Positions 1 to 11,984 of a stretch of DNA of 64,000 bases are shown here, piece after piece. Numbering within the stretch: the stretch's first letter is position 1; the number at the start of each line of letters is the position of its first letter. The notes under the pieces are model-generated. The model ran no database searches. It saw only the letters and a list, made by a program, of their open reading frames with translations, and had not been told where the DNA came from. This DNA is from Zychaea mexicana (lineage: Eukaryota > Mucoromycota > Mucoromycetes > Mucorales > Lichtheimiaceae). Made by a program: the position numbers and the translations under genes. Location of the stretch: contig NW_026516680.1 in the NCBI RefSeq assembly GCF_025766255.1, forward strand, positions 310,001-374,000, read 5' to 3'.

Positions 1-868
1 CGCTTTCTTCTTCTTTTTCGTCTTCCGACAACTCGATATCACTATTATCGTCTTGTCGTCGTCGACGTCGATTTTGATCATGTTGCTGTTGTCGCTGCTG
101 CTGTTGTTCCTGCTGACGCTGCAATAATTTCGGAGATGATGCTTCTGGTACTTGATGAGGCGACATTTTCATGAGCATTTCAGGAGACGATGATCCACCA
201 CCTCGTTCCTCGTCGTCTTCATCATCGTCATCTTCATCTTCTTCTTCCAATTCATCCTCGCTTTCATGATGTTTCTTTCTGGCACTGCCACTGCTGCTGT
301 TTCCACCATCACCACCATGATCCCGTCGTTCCTTTTCGTACCGTTGCCATAACGACCGATACCGCACAGTGTTGTTGCCAATCGACGTACCCCGCTCCAA
401 CATTGGCGTTGTTTCCATAAACGACGAAGTGACAAACGGTGACAAGCCGTAATACGCGCTCGAGTCGAATTCAGAAGAGCTGACCGATGACGAGTGCGGT
501 CGATTGTTATTTTCCCAATCGAACGATGTAAATGACGAAGGTACAGCTCCACCTCGTTCGAGTCGCCGTTGTGTAAAAGAGGTACTACTACCACTAGTTT
601 CTCCACCATTGCTATTACTGGACTGGGATCCTCCTCCGCCCAAGGATGAACGTTCAAAGTAGGATGACGATGCATCGTTACTGTTGAAGGAAGGCGTGTC
701 GAGCGTTTGTCGTTTGGTTAATTGATCAAATGCTGCTTGGACGTTTTTGTTTTCAGAGACAACCGACGAGCTTTTTCGAGAGTTGTCGCTGTTGCCGCTG
801 TTGCCACTACGCAAATGAGCTAAAGGATGGGGTCGATGCAGTTGGCTACTGGGTGATGACGAGTCCAT
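1..868 (-). CDS. N-terminal part of an unidentified Ser-rich, acidic protein (runs off left edge)
   Basis: An open reading frame starts with ATG at 868 and stays open to base 1, so about 289 codons of an incomplete protein are visible. The start MDSSSPSSQL is followed by Ser/Asn/Gly-rich sequence, then a short ordered-looking stretch with TPMLERGTSIGNNTVRYRS and SLWQRYEKERR. After that come a long Glu/Asp run, a Gln-rich stretch (QQEQQQ) and an Arg block. This looks like a disordered regulatory or cytosolic N-terminus whose folded domain lies outside the window. I do not recognise the family. The gene diverges from the small orphan at 1201 across 332 bp. The start is the only upstream ATG in this frame and lies in a leader with no longer frame. 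Confidence 0.7.
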   Translation of the reverse strand, partial: MDSSSPSSQLHRPHPLAHLRSGNSGNSDNSRKSSSVVSENKNVQAAFDQLTKRQTLDTPSFNSNDASSSYFERSSLGGGGSQSSNSNGGETSGSSTSFTQRRLERGGAVPSSFTSFDWENNNRPHSSSVSSSEFDSSAYYGLSPFVTSSFMETTPMLERGTSIGNNTVRYRSLWQRYEKERRDHGGDGGNSSSGSARKKHHESEDELEEEDEDDDDEDDEERGGGSSSPEMLMKMSPHQVPEASSPKLLQRQQEQQQQRQQQHDQNRRRRRQDDNSDIELSEDEKEEES

Positions 869-1200
869 AGTGAATCAGGAAGGTATTAGGGTATTAGATT
901 AAATATAAAGAAAGAGAGCCAGGGCAAGCTAGCTTTGGCTGGGTTATTAGAGAAACTGTCAAGCACACTGGAAAAATGGGATATGATACGCATAAAATGC
1001 CAAAACAGTGGGATTGTAATGCTCGGAAAGTTTGTTGTTGCTGGCGCTGTTTTCTCTTTCCCTCCCATATCAGTACTCGCAGTTTTGAAGAAAATGATTT
1101 CGCTAGAATAGTAATTCTCTTTCGATCTATTTTTCCGGTTTGGCTATCCATCTTTGCCAACTCTTCCTTTTCTTTCTGTTTGTCGATAATTAATTGAACC
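869..1200. promoter_or_regulatory. Shared divergent upstream region
   Basis: This 332-bp gap separates the start codons of two divergent genes, so it must hold both promoters. It is AT-rich with pyrimidine tracts. I see no confident TATA element or RNA gene. Confidence 0.35.
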
Positions 1201-1679
1201 ATGCCATCCATCACAATAAGCTCCAATGAAAAAGTGTTGCTCCAAGATCATGCGAGTACCACGACTGTCTGCGAAAATGAGGTATGATGAAGTCTCGCAC
1301 ATCATGCAGACCGGGCACTGCTGAGTCCGTTTCCTATGGATGCAGAATTATATTTTAGCATATTCACCCGTGTACATCGTAAAAGATCAAACAGGGTGGC
1401 GAAGAAGAACGGTTGACATTGCGAGATATTGCCGAGGAAATTGTTGCCAAAGAGCGGTTAAAGACATGGAGAAAGGCCAAGAAACACTCGAGTAGTGCGA
1501 CTGAAAAACAGCAACAGCAACAACAACGAGGAGGAGGAAAGGGAAATCGATCCAAATCCGTAGCACTTGTCGGTGCCATCATGGAATATTTAGCAAGAAG
1601 ACGACAACGTCGAAGCCATCAGCCACTACGCGAAGATAAAGATTCCATTACTGCTGCAGAATCTACATCATTGCTTTAA
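1201..1679 (+). CDS. Small orphan protein, two exons
   Basis: Exons are 1201..1281 and 1395..1679, giving about 121 residues. The first exon reads MPSITISSNEKVLL and ends in phase 0 before GTATGA. The acceptor ACAG at 1391-1394 restores frame into GGEEERLTLRDIAEEIVAKE, a helical basic/acidic stretch ending in TWRKAKKH. It then runs through a Gln tract and a basic segment (LARRRQRRSH) to a normal stop. Joining two exons in phase across consensus splice sites is the main support, since neither piece is long. The family is unknown. The basic helix and Gln run suggest a nuclear or nucleic-acid-associated protein, but that is inference only. Confidence 0.5.
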
Positions 1680-1910
1680 AACAGCCTTTTCTAGCTGTGA
1701 ATAACGATTAAAAGCCTCTACCATATGCTATAGTAGATTGCCATAGGCCCCATATATCGCCAATGTTGATTTGCATGGATGGACAAGTGAATACATTTTT
1801 CGTAATTGATCACCCGACAAAGTGTTCACGGCATATACTTTTTTTCTTCTTTTGCATTTGTTTCATATCAGTATACTAATAACAACAACAACAACAACAA
1901 GACGAAGACG

Positions 1911-2612
1911 ATGGAAGAACAAAGAACAAATGGAAATTACCATCCGCCCACACAAACACGCATGGCAGGCGGTGCAACGTCAACTCCAACTCATGGATCA
2001 AGAACTATAACGCTCGATCCAACACAAGATCAGCATAGCGATGATCGAGAAGATGCCAGCGCCGAGAATAGCGAAGACGAAGTCGGTGTTTTACGCTTGA
2101 GAGGCGACATGTCAGCTCGACGACCTCGTGCCATTCAATGGGACGAAAGTGTCGTTGATAATGAACACATGAATAAGAAAAAATCAAAAAGTACCTTTTA
2201 CTGATGTAGTTAGATTAAGACGAAGAGGGAGAGAATTAACTAACCTCACTTTTCTCTCTCTCCAAGTCTGTTGTATCTATCAAAAACCTCGCGCAGTGGG
2301 CGAATCGTCTTCGGAATCCGAAAGCGACAGTGATAGCAGCAGCAGTAGTAGCAGTGGCAATGATAGCGATAGTTCGCATGGTGACAAGTGTGGACACAAG
2401 CATCACCATCACCGGCATAGCAACAAGAAGAAAAAGAGACGTAATCCTCGGGAAGCCAGTCCAAATGCTTATGAGCGTCAACCTGTTTATAATAAAGGTA
2501 AAAAAAAGATACCTTCGTATCAACGTTGTTCACTTTTGCATGAATTATTAATGAATGGGGTCGGGTTTGTATTCCATGGGCTTGTTTCTCTGTAGATCGA
2601 CAGCGGAAATAG
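1911..2612 (+). CDS. YPI1: Type 1 phosphatase inhibitor YPI1 / PPP1R11 (inhibitor-3) family
   Basis: Exons are 1911..2190, 2267..2497 and 2596..2612, coding for 175 residues. The diagnostic core is GVLRLRG, then RRPRAIQWDESVVDNEHMN and KKKSK, continued across the first intron into CCIYQKPR. This is the PP1-binding signature of the Ypi1/PPP1R11 family, with an RVxF-like docking motif at RAIQW. After the core come a Ser/Asp/Glu run, a His-rich patch and a basic patch (NKKKKRR). The tail resembles the disordered C-terminus of other family members. Both introns have GT-AG ends, and the first has a TAACTAAC branch site. The third exon encodes only the last few residues. The family regulates nuclear PP1 catalytic subunit activity. 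Family assignment is firm, while the final mini-exon is less certain. Confidence 0.9.
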
Positions 2613-2855
2613 GTGTATACAAGTAGCGAGAAAAAGGAGTAGGGCAGGAGGATTAAGGAATGTTGGCAAATAGACTAGCCTCCACTTATTTGATTTGGCT
2701 GGTTGGATCTCGGACAATATACGAAATATTTTTTTATTATTATTATTTGCTACTGTTATTATCTATTGTGTTTTCTTTCACTCCTAATTCCACAACACCA
2801 GAAGCATCCGCAACAGCAACAACGTTGTTTCTTTTCTCTTCTACAAGTACGGGCT

Positions 2856-4709
2856 ATGGAGAGCAACAACAATGATCCAACAACAGTATCGGCAACAAGG
2901 CCAGCACCTGCTACAAATATTTCATCCACCTCCATGTTAACAACAGCAACTACAACAACAACAGCCACTCGAGCCCTTTGGCCAGACTTGCTTCATTATG
3001 GACTACAAGCGGGCAAACACAAAGCAAAAAAGAAAAAGAATGCACGCTCAAAGTCAATGTTCGAGTGGGTCTACGGCAACAACAACAACAACAATAAAAA
3101 GGAAGATCATCAACACGATTGTTGTATCAGCATACCTGAATATGGAAAAGAGGATGATGCTTATTCTTCCTTTTACAAAAACAACAACAACAGCTGTGGC
3201 AGCACCATTAACCGGTATGGTCCGCTTGGATCGACTCTCTCTTCAGCTGCAAGTACGACGAGTACCGTTAAAGCCGATAGCGGATCGCATGTACAAGTGT
3301 TTCTAGTAAAGTTTGCAAAAACACTCGTGGCTGCGGGTGCTCCTTCACATCGATTGGACCATTGTGTCCAATTACTGATGCAAAAGCTCAATATCAGGGC
3401 TCAGATTGGTTACGTACCGGGCTACTTGATCGTTTCCTTTGGTGATCCAGGTAATACATACAGTACCCGTTACATAACTACTGCTGTATCTACTTGATAG
3501 ATTTTGCGAAAACTAATGCTTCTAAGATAAGAATCTCTTGGATCCGCTGCTCAGCTTGTCACTGTCACTACAGGGCTGGACTTGAGTCGCTTTTGCCGCA
3601 CCTATAGATTATTCGAATCCGTTCTTTGCGACGATATCACCATACGAGAAGCCACACTGGCACTAGACCATATTGCTCAGGGCCCTTGCTTATACCCATG
3701 GTGGTTGACTTGGATCGGATACGGCCTTGCATCAAGTGCAAGCATGCCACTGTTTTTTGCAGGAGGATTTGTGGACATGGCATTCGGGTTCTGGTGGGGC
3801 ATCGTGGTTGCTGGCGGGGTCGTCCACTTGTCAGCCAGAGTCACTCGATTCGCCAGTATATTTGACGTGGTCATGAGCGCTCTCATTGGGTTCTTGTCCG
3901 CCGCCGTTGCGTCCCGGTTGTCCATTTCGTGTTTCTATGCACTATCGATTGGCGGCGTTGTCATGCTATTGCCAGGCTATGCTACACTCACAGCCTTGCT
4001 GGAAATTGGGAGTGGCGCTGTTGCATCAGGCACGCTTAAATTGACCACTACGCTTGTCTATTCGTTATTGATTGGATTCGGTTTGGCTATTGGCGCTAGC
4101 ACCCATCAACTCATTTTCCCGTCACTTGCACTCGTCTCTTCGGACGATATCTGTGAAAGCAACGCTTTGTCATCGCGCTTATATGATATCCTGTTTGTGC
4201 CCGTGTTTGCAGCTGGTCAATTGATAATCCTTAGAGCACGGTGGAACAAGTACCCCATTATGCTCCTATTGGCTGCTGTATCCCATTCGTTGCATCGCGT
4301 CTGTCTGAGTCACTTTGTCGTGTATCCGCATGTTGCAACCGTCCTCGCTTCTTTGGCCGTCGCCCTCGTTTCCAATCTGTATGCACGACTCACATCCACC
4401 GTTGGGTTTGTCGATATGCTGATGGGCTTGTTGTTCTTGGTACCTGGCTCCGTGGGCGTTTCGTCGTCCCTCGACACCTTTGGCCAAGCACTACAAACCT
4501 CAGACCCCATGACTGAAATGTCCATCATTTTGAATGCAGGACAACAAGGCCTTATCTTTTCTTCGCATATGATGGTCATTGCTGTATCGGTATCGGTCGG
4601 CCTTGTTTTGGCAGCTATACTGCTGTATCCTGTACGGAAAGTGTTGGATTGCAAAAGGAAAAAGTCACCATATCATACAAAAGACTGGGTTGGCGATATC
4701 ACCTTTTAA
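2856..4709 (+). CDS. Prm10-like membrane protein, ThrE/DUF1212 threonine-serine exporter fold
   Basis: Exons are 2856..3450 and 3532..4709, coding for 590 residues. The first 150 or so residues are low-complexity (Asn, Thr, Ala, Lys). The conserved part starts with VQVFLVKFAKTLVAAGAPSH and RLDHCVQLL, then VPGYLIVSFGDP, which is the hallmark start of the DUF1212/ThrE domain. After the intron (donor GTAATA, branch-like AACTAAT) it continues with GLDLSRF and CDDITIREA. About ten hydrophobic segments follow, arranged as the usual two blocks (ThrE and ThrE_2). Family members include yeast Prm10 and bacterial threonine/serine exporters. The substrate in fungi is not established. The ATG at 2856 is chosen because the frame upstream has no ATG. 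The phase across the intron is exact. Confidence 0.85.
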
Positions 4710-6036
4710 AACATATACTTTCTAACACGTGTAACTCTTTTCCCATCGACCCATTCTCCATTCAAGCACACATACGTTTTCCTTTATGTACAAGTCGTTT
4801 TTTCTTCATTTCATTGAATGAGGTTCACTGTATATTTGTTATAGCTTTTTCTATATATTATTTCCGGCGAAGAATTAAACATACACTCTTATTCTTATCG
4901 AGGTAGCTGTCATTTTATCGTGTGGTTTTAACGTGCATCGTCATCGATGTCTCGTTGCGGTTGTGGAAAAATTAGAAAGTACAGTAATGCAAAGTAATGC
5001 AATAGTTATAATATATGCTGTGTCACGCGTCACCCATCATGAGTAACGGGCATAAACAGCATCAGCAGCAGCTTCTTAAAACCCAGGTATCTAAGGGAGA
5101 GATTGTTATACTCACGAGCTATTCTGTCGACCCCATTCTGCTATATGTGTATGTACTTTTACCCAAGATTTATGTATATTCAAGAGCCGGGGATGCATAA
5201 GACCACCCTGGGGACATATTGTATTATAAAAGTGGAACCCACCCCCCCTTTCTTCTCCCCTATATGTATGCATGTAATCTTGACTGGTTACAAAAAGGTA
5301 CTGCTTAATACTGGGTGAGTTCAACAACGTCTGCATACGCATAACAATTTATCGTAAAGCATTTGCTGCCATTGCCTGTGCACTACTGCTGCGCTGATTG
5401 TTATTTGGGACACAAAAATAGAATGGCCATCAATAACATGTCCGTTCGTTACGATCACAGATTAGCGAATAAACCTATATAACTTAGCTCAAACAACTAG
5501 GTCTCATGCCTTGGGTGGGTTGGTAATAACATGTATCTTTATAGACTCATTTGAAAATGCTCAAATTTTTTCTTTCGAACATACATCTTGTCTTCTCATA
5601 TGTCAGTTATGTCTAGAGTATAACTTTTCTTATAGCAGGATACCTGTGTTCTCTGAGCATGTGATGGAATTTTACATGTACAAGGTGTATCTGAAGGAGC
5701 CATTTCCTGTACTCTATTTCGCGGTGAACGCTTCGGATTTGCAGAAAAATATATGTTACAGCATCAGCAGATTATTTCTGAGAGTAATCTGTCATACGCA
5801 GCTAATATGCACATGCGTAAGGTCCCTCGTAATTCCGAGCAAAGAACCGATGAAAGCAGCGCCAAGATTGCTCTTATTTGCTTATGAAAAAAAGTCATAT
5901 ACAATGGTAGTGTTGCTGACATTGTTCTTTATTATTAGGAAAAAAAGTGTTATGCACTTTGGATGCTAGTATGTAAACGTGCAATAGAGGTACTAAGTGT
6001 TGTTTTGTACATAAAAATTAGGAAAAGAGTATCCTT
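4710..6036. other. Intergenic, no supported gene
   Basis: AT-rich 3' flanks lie between a plus-strand and a minus-strand gene that converge here. The longest open frame (5511-5969) has no domain-like composition and starts from a weak context. I see no tRNA, repeat array or transposon ends. Confidence 0.4.
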
Positions 6037-6979
6037 TCAAAATAATACATCGCCCATGACAATTTGATGAAATGCTGCGGCTTCCGCCTTGTTGTTCTTT
6101 GCTGCTGATGCTACAGTTGATGATACCACCAGTTCCAAATCCTTGTTCTTCTTTGATGATGACGATGGTCCCCAAAACACTTCTATGGGCTCATCCTTGA
6201 CTCCTTCTTTGTACGATAATACCTGTAGCAATCCAGGTATAGGCGAAATTTCCATCTGTACCAACGGCCGCCACGTGCCGTCGTCCTCCTTTTTACCCTT
6301 GGGTTCCACAACACGTACATCCGTTATTCGGCCACGCAGATCACTGTTGTCGTTGCTTTCACTGCCACTCTGGAATTTAAGAAACCAGCTTTCCAACACT
6401 TGATTCAATGAATACGTGCTAAACTGGAACGTTACAGGCGAGTTGGTCAAGGATCGTTTTCGAAGTCGGTGTAAAGCATCGATGCTGACATAGCCTTCAA
6501 AGTAGATCGGTGCCTCGGCTGAAATATATGTCACGTTTTTCAACACCATCATGGCATATGACGGGAACGATTGATCATCACCTTCGTCTTCTCTTGGATG
6601 GTTGTGTTGATGGATTGGTTGGTCGGGTCCGAAGCGACGAAAGGGTGCGTCTATCCGGAAAATGTAACCTATACGCACAACATGGAGGATGATATTGTTA
6701 TGTTAGAAGGACATTTTTAATTCCTTTCACAATATATAAAACAATGATGAGAAATGGTGATGTTGTACCAAATGGAGTAGGGTCGCTTAAATCGGTATCG
6801 TAGCCTTGATCACTATCGAGCACTTCTTTGATCGGTTGTACAACTGCTGGTGACGATGCTTCTATCGACCGAACCATGATCGCCATTATGAGCACAACCA
6901 CTGTCCATGCTAATTTTAGTTGTCTTCGTCGTTGTAGCCCTCGATCGTAGCAGCAACAGCATCGATGTAAGGCTACCAT
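6037..6979 (-). CDS. Unknown membrane-anchored protein
   Basis: Exons on the minus strand are 6769..6979 and 6037..6668, coding for 280 residues. The N-terminus is basic with four consecutive Cys (HRCCCCYD). One hydrophobic segment follows around residues 24-37 (AWTVVVLIMAIMV), after which the rest would lie on the far side of a membrane. The soluble part contains FRIDAPFRRFG, VLKNVTYISAEAPIYFEGY and QMEISPIPGLLQVLSY, which looks like a beta-rich folded domain. The intron begins GTACAA, has a CTAAC-type branch and joins in phase (PFG to YIF). I do not recognise the family. The hydrophobic stretch could be a signal anchor (type II topology) or a signal peptide. Real coding status is well supported by the spliced frame and the even composition. 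Confidence 0.75.
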
Positions 6980-9900
6980 TTTTTTGATGCACGATGGTAC
7001 AGTGGAAGAAAAGAGAAAAAAAGAATGAGAAAGGAAGTGACAAAAAAGAAAGGAAGGAAAAAAAAATCATTGTTTGCGTATGTGCGTGGCATGAATAAAT
7101 CAAGTAGACAAGCGCGGGTACTTAAGGAATTATATCCAAATATGGACATAGTTCGGTCCAGTTCATAATCTTGCATGAATAATAATGTTGATCCGGTTTC
7201 TGACTCGCTGTCTTTTCGCTGTCTCGTACAGCCTCACTATCTGGATACTCCAGAGCCAGGTACAATATTGAGCACAAGCGGTACGACTGCCTCTGAAGGC
7301 AACTGCAGGTTATCAGTACTACCGCCAAATCCTCCTTCGTTGTCTTTTTTCATCATCATCTCTATTATTGCTGCTGCTGGTAGTAATCTGAAGTAGTCAA
7401 AATGGAATCCTTCATTTTGGTACATATTTCCAGAGCGTATCTTTTGATATCGTTGATTACGCACGCGAGATACATATTGAGAGAATTAGCAGTGCTAAAA
7501 CACACGTCGCAGCACGATGAGCGGCAAATCGTAATGTGCTTGATAGTATTCAACAAGAAGCGTACGACTGTTTCGTCATAACACTAACGTATAAATTCAG
7601 CCATTATTACTTTGATATACGCCTCGCTCCGTCTAGTAAATAGTTTTTGGTACCCAAAAAAGGAGCTTAGACTATAACTCAGCGAATAACCATACATCAT
7701 GTCATAAAATCTACCCTATACTGTTTGGGAGAGCCAGTCATCCTATACCGTCCAAACTCCAAGGCGTCGAGCTTGTATGATTACATACCGTATGTACTAG
7801 ACTTTCTTAAATACTTAATGGAAGACGAACATCTCAATAAGAAGAGACTTACTAACTGATATATTCTTATTCCTTCTTCCCTTCTTCATATTGCATTCAA
7901 CTCGGATGTGGTTTGAAGAAGGCGAATAGGAACCAAACACTAGGAATTTATTCCTTTCCCAAGGTCATCATTCCAGTCAGTTCGAGCTCATGTGGATGGT
8001 GTTCCTTCAGAAGCCTACCTGTAACCAGAGCAATGTTGTTCTCCAATCCCTGCCACCGAAAGCTCAACCGAATTTATCCTCGCCCTTTTCGTATCCTGTA
8101 TTCCCCACCGGTTGTAGCCAGTGTCACAGTCGTGAAAGTCCAACTCTTTCTTTCACCTTTGCCATAGGGATTCCTGAAGCTGAGGTGTCCGGGCCGGGGT
8201 GTTTGACCAGCGGTGTGAGTGGTACACTGCAATGGAAAGTGTTAGCTTTTTCCAGGCTAGCCGAGTAAGCGAAACCTCTTTTACTTGGTGTCGATTCGAG
8301 GATTGGCAGAATTCCGACTTTGGCTTGATCAGTCTTTTGACAACAGACTATCAAATACAGACACGTAACAATGGTTGGTAGTGCCGTTCCCAAACTGGTG
8401 CCTTGTAGATTTTGTAGATCTACATATGCTTCCGTTAGCGAAATAAAGGGCCATTGTCAGGTGATGTTGCCGTAGGCGAAATGATTGTGTTGTTAGCAAA
8501 ATATAAAGTCGCTAGCTGTTGTCCGAATGAAGAGGATTCGAATTCTTGTAGAGCGAAAGGGTTGTCCCCTTGAACAGCTTGAGGCAACCTCGTGTCTTTC
8601 TGTAGTGCTGGGCTCTCTAATTTTTCGTTCTTTGTAACTCTCTGCTGCTGTTTTTTTGTGGATGGTTTGAATAGAATGATTATCTGTCATTGAGCGTTTA
8701 CTTTGCGGACGCAACTCAATTCGAGCTAAAGATGCTGTTCCAACAGTCATCTAGTCGTTCCTGCCCAACCGTGGATTTCAAACGGTAAGAAAAAGAAGTT
8801 GGGAATATTCATGCACTGCCGAGGAGTTGGCTTCTCTTGCACTTCACATATTGCCACTATTATTATTCTTGAGCTCCTAACAGTAGAATGAAAGGACTTG
8901 TCAAGAAACAGGGACCAGCAAGTAGTTTGATACATAGTTGATTCAGTTATTGAAGGATGGTGCATACATACTCCTATGATATATAATATGCAAGGAATGT
9001 GAAATACCTGGTGGGTATTTCAACAGTGAGTCTGAGACAAGTCTGAACAATTTGGCTGAGCTTATGACCCACCTAAAATTCCAACTTGCTGTACTTTGGA
9101 AAAACGACCACATCAACTGGTTTTTATAACTTTAAAACTAATCACACAGAACGAACGCGTCAGAGAATTGATCTTTCAGTGATGGCTTGATGGACTTCAT
9201 TATCGTCATTATCGACGGTAGCGCAATTGCAATAGTAATTACGCAAAATCAGAGATATACCTTTTTAACGCATGGTTAATCAAGTGTCACATTGAGAGAC
9301 AGGAGCTTAGGTTGGTCCCTCAACAACCATGACATACAACTAAACTTATATAAAGTCTTTTTGTCCCAAGAAAAAATATTAGCGTAGTATACCTCAAATT
9401 GCTACATACTCTTTCTTTCGAGCAGTGTTACAATTGTAAATTGAGCGCAGTGGCTGCATATTGATTTAGCCTCTCAACTTTGATGCATCACCATAACCCT
9501 TCGTCGGGTATCATTATCCTCCTTACTGGGAGGATAACACTCTCAATAATTTTGGCTTGCATGCTACAGCACACAACGTGATGCACTTGACCAGTACTGT
9601 ACTCATCTTCATTTTACGAATTTCGTATGTCTCTAACGATCGTATTTACTACGAAATATGTCACATTAAATCTTTGAGTGGTCATTCTATATCGAAAATG
9701 TTTCTATTTATTTATGAGCTTACGCTATGTTGGTTTTATCCCTATTATGTTGTCTACGTTTCAAAAACTGCTTCTAAGTGTACGTGCGGACTGAGAGAAA
9801 AGAATTAGTACAAAAAGAAACCAAAGCTTCTCATGGAAAACAACTACGTAGGTAGAGTCATTGTAAAGTAAACCGTTCTGGTGCTGATGCTTCTTTTGCA

Positions 9901-10028
9901 CATATTATGTGTTTCTCGAATTACAAAAAATTTTAACTTGTACAATAGGCAACAACTTTATTCACTAATCTATGGATAATTCTAATGTATGTATCTTACT
10001 CTTCGGTTCTACAACGCTTGATTTCATT
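6980..10028. other. Long gene-poor stretch
   Basis: About 3 kb with no gene I can support. A purine/pyrimidine tract at 7000-7070 is the likely promoter of the gene at 6037. A somewhat GC-richer patch at about 7960-8400 has short open frames on both strands that hint at old coding sequence but match nothing I know. The rest is AT-rich and multiply stopped in all frames. Confidence 0.4.
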
Positions 10029-11984
10029 TCACAATTTGTCTATACTGATACCGAGATCACGACGTTTGTATTCCAACTGACTTGCAGCATCAGTGGCTGA
10101 TAAATAGCTTTCTCGTGCTATCCGCTCGACTTCTTCATACATCAGTTTTCTTCGGCAAAAATAAACCTCGACTCCGTGGGATTCCTTCTCCATCGCGTGC
10201 GGCACGTTTCTTCCAGAAATTGAACTGAAGGCTGGCAGCAATTCCAATGGTGTACTTTACTTGCGCTAGACATCGGTGACAGTTGGAAGCTTTCTTATAA
10301 GCTTATAGCTTTGTGGAGGCGGTGACGGCGATGCCAAAGATGAAGCTTCTATTGGGAGCATATAGCCAGTTGTGCCAGTTTGATGATCAACTTAAGGGAT
10401 CTCGTTTCTTGCGACGCCAACTTCTGAACTGGGAGCCATATTCGCTGGATTGCGGGAGAGGTACAAGGGTTGGAAATAATTGGAGTCAACAGCTTCTAGA
10501 GTACTGATAAAACCTTGTCGCTGTGACGATCCAATAGTCTCAATGTCGCTTCTGATCCCACTGTTGTTGCCGAAGGAAGATCGCAGTAGTTCCGTTATAT
10601 GTGGCATAGCCCTTTCAATCTGTATGCCTAACGGCTCTTCTTTTTCGCTGGTTCTTGCTCGATAACGCAACATGTCCAATCCATACTGTTTGTATAGCGG
10701 GTCGTCGAATATGGGGTGGGTCCACGAGAAATGGTTCCGATGAAGCTTTTGAGAAGCACAGAGTTCTAAAATAATTTTATATCAAATATTTAGAGATTTT
10801 TTATAACAATATGATATAATAAATAGTGACTATGTATGTACCTGAATAAAAACAATTCAAATATTTTAAAAGTTCCAAAAAGTTTGGACCTGTAAGATCG
10901 TTTTGGGCAGTCCTCGTCTCGAACTTGTTTTCCCAGTACTCGATATCAGGAAAAACGTTTTGTTGCAAGCTCTGTGGCGGATCGATTTTGGCCCGTGGTA
11001 ACGAAAATGCACCAGCTTTTTTGGCATAGAAACCAACTAAAGCACGAATCGCTGGCTTCGGAAGACTTGTCAAGTAGCATCCGATCATCTTGTCCGACCC
11101 CCCTTCCAATTCGACGTTGATCACTGTCAGAAACATCTTGTTCAGTGATCGACCTCAGAACACTACCGCGGTTGATGTGTGTTATTTTGCTCGGTTGAAT
11201 ACCAACAGCTCGGAGCGCTTCCTGATGTCCATCTCTTTGCGTATTGTAAGTGATAGCTTGTATACGATTGACACCCTACAAGACGTGTATGTCGTACCAA
11301 TGTCTGCATGATGTGAAATCCGGAGCTCTTTTTAATATGCTAGCGGCAAAAAAGGTGGAATGCCAAAGCTCCAATCGGACAAACTTCTGCACAGCGGTGT
11401 CTGATGCCAGCACCGTACTCGACTCTCCCATGCTGATTGGTCTTGCCCTTACTCATAGTAATAACCAGAGCAATACACTTGGTCGGGCATTCATCCTTGA
11501 ATTCGGTACAGAATAAATCTGGCGGCTGCATAATACGCTTGGTCTCGCCTCGACCTAGTACATCGCATGGCCAAGCAAAAAATCCAGTCGGTTGCGTAAA
11601 TGATGAGGCATATTACGTCCAATTTGATAGCGCGAAACGAGCTTTGGCTCGTCCAACGTATATCCGTCGTTAAGTATGTTGATGCCACGGTCCGTATTCT
11701 TTTCTTTTACACACTGTATTTCCCCGGTCGTAGTCGCTGAAGAAGTTCTTGACAATCGTTCCTCGGGCTGGTGGGTGCATATTTCCAAGGACAGCTTGTA
11801 ATTCTATAGCTGCTCTGGCCTAAGCCTGTAGTGCTTCTTTACCCAAGCACTTGGATTTGCCGTCTGGGAGCTTATCTTTCTTGTTTTTGATATTAACATT
11901 GGCCACTATTTCTTTCGATTTTCGCGTCCGCAGTTCCAAGAGTTCTTTTCTGTCTTGAAGCTGTCAAATAAGCTCATGCTGCAT
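10029..11984 (-). pseudogene. Decayed Crypton-type tyrosine recombinase (Ndc10_II/GCR1_C architecture)
   Basis: Reading the minus strand from 11984 downward, recognisable blocks appear in order but in changing frames with stop codons between them. Near 11600 is HHLRNRLDFLLGHAM. At 11340-11531 is MSKGKTNQHGRVEYGAG then EVCPIGALAFHLF, the conserved core of the Ndc10-like Crypton recombinases. Near 11170-11300 is ITYNTQRDGHQEALRAVG followed by THINRGS, the HxxR-type catalytic block. At about 11070 is IGCYLTSLP, which carries the nucleophilic Tyr. KIDPPQSLQQNVFPDIEYW follows. At 10029-10247 the GCR1_C-like C-terminus ends in FCRRKLMYEEVERIA and SIDKL. At least three frame changes and several stops (including a TAG in place of the expected Trp after HLFCR) show it is inactive. 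Cryptons lack terminal inverted repeats, and none are seen. Confidence 0.8.

Noticed and set aside
5511..5969. 152-codon plus-strand open frame
   Set aside because: No domain, start in a weak context, AT-driven hydrophobic composition, and no splice partners. Most likely chance in AT-rich DNA.
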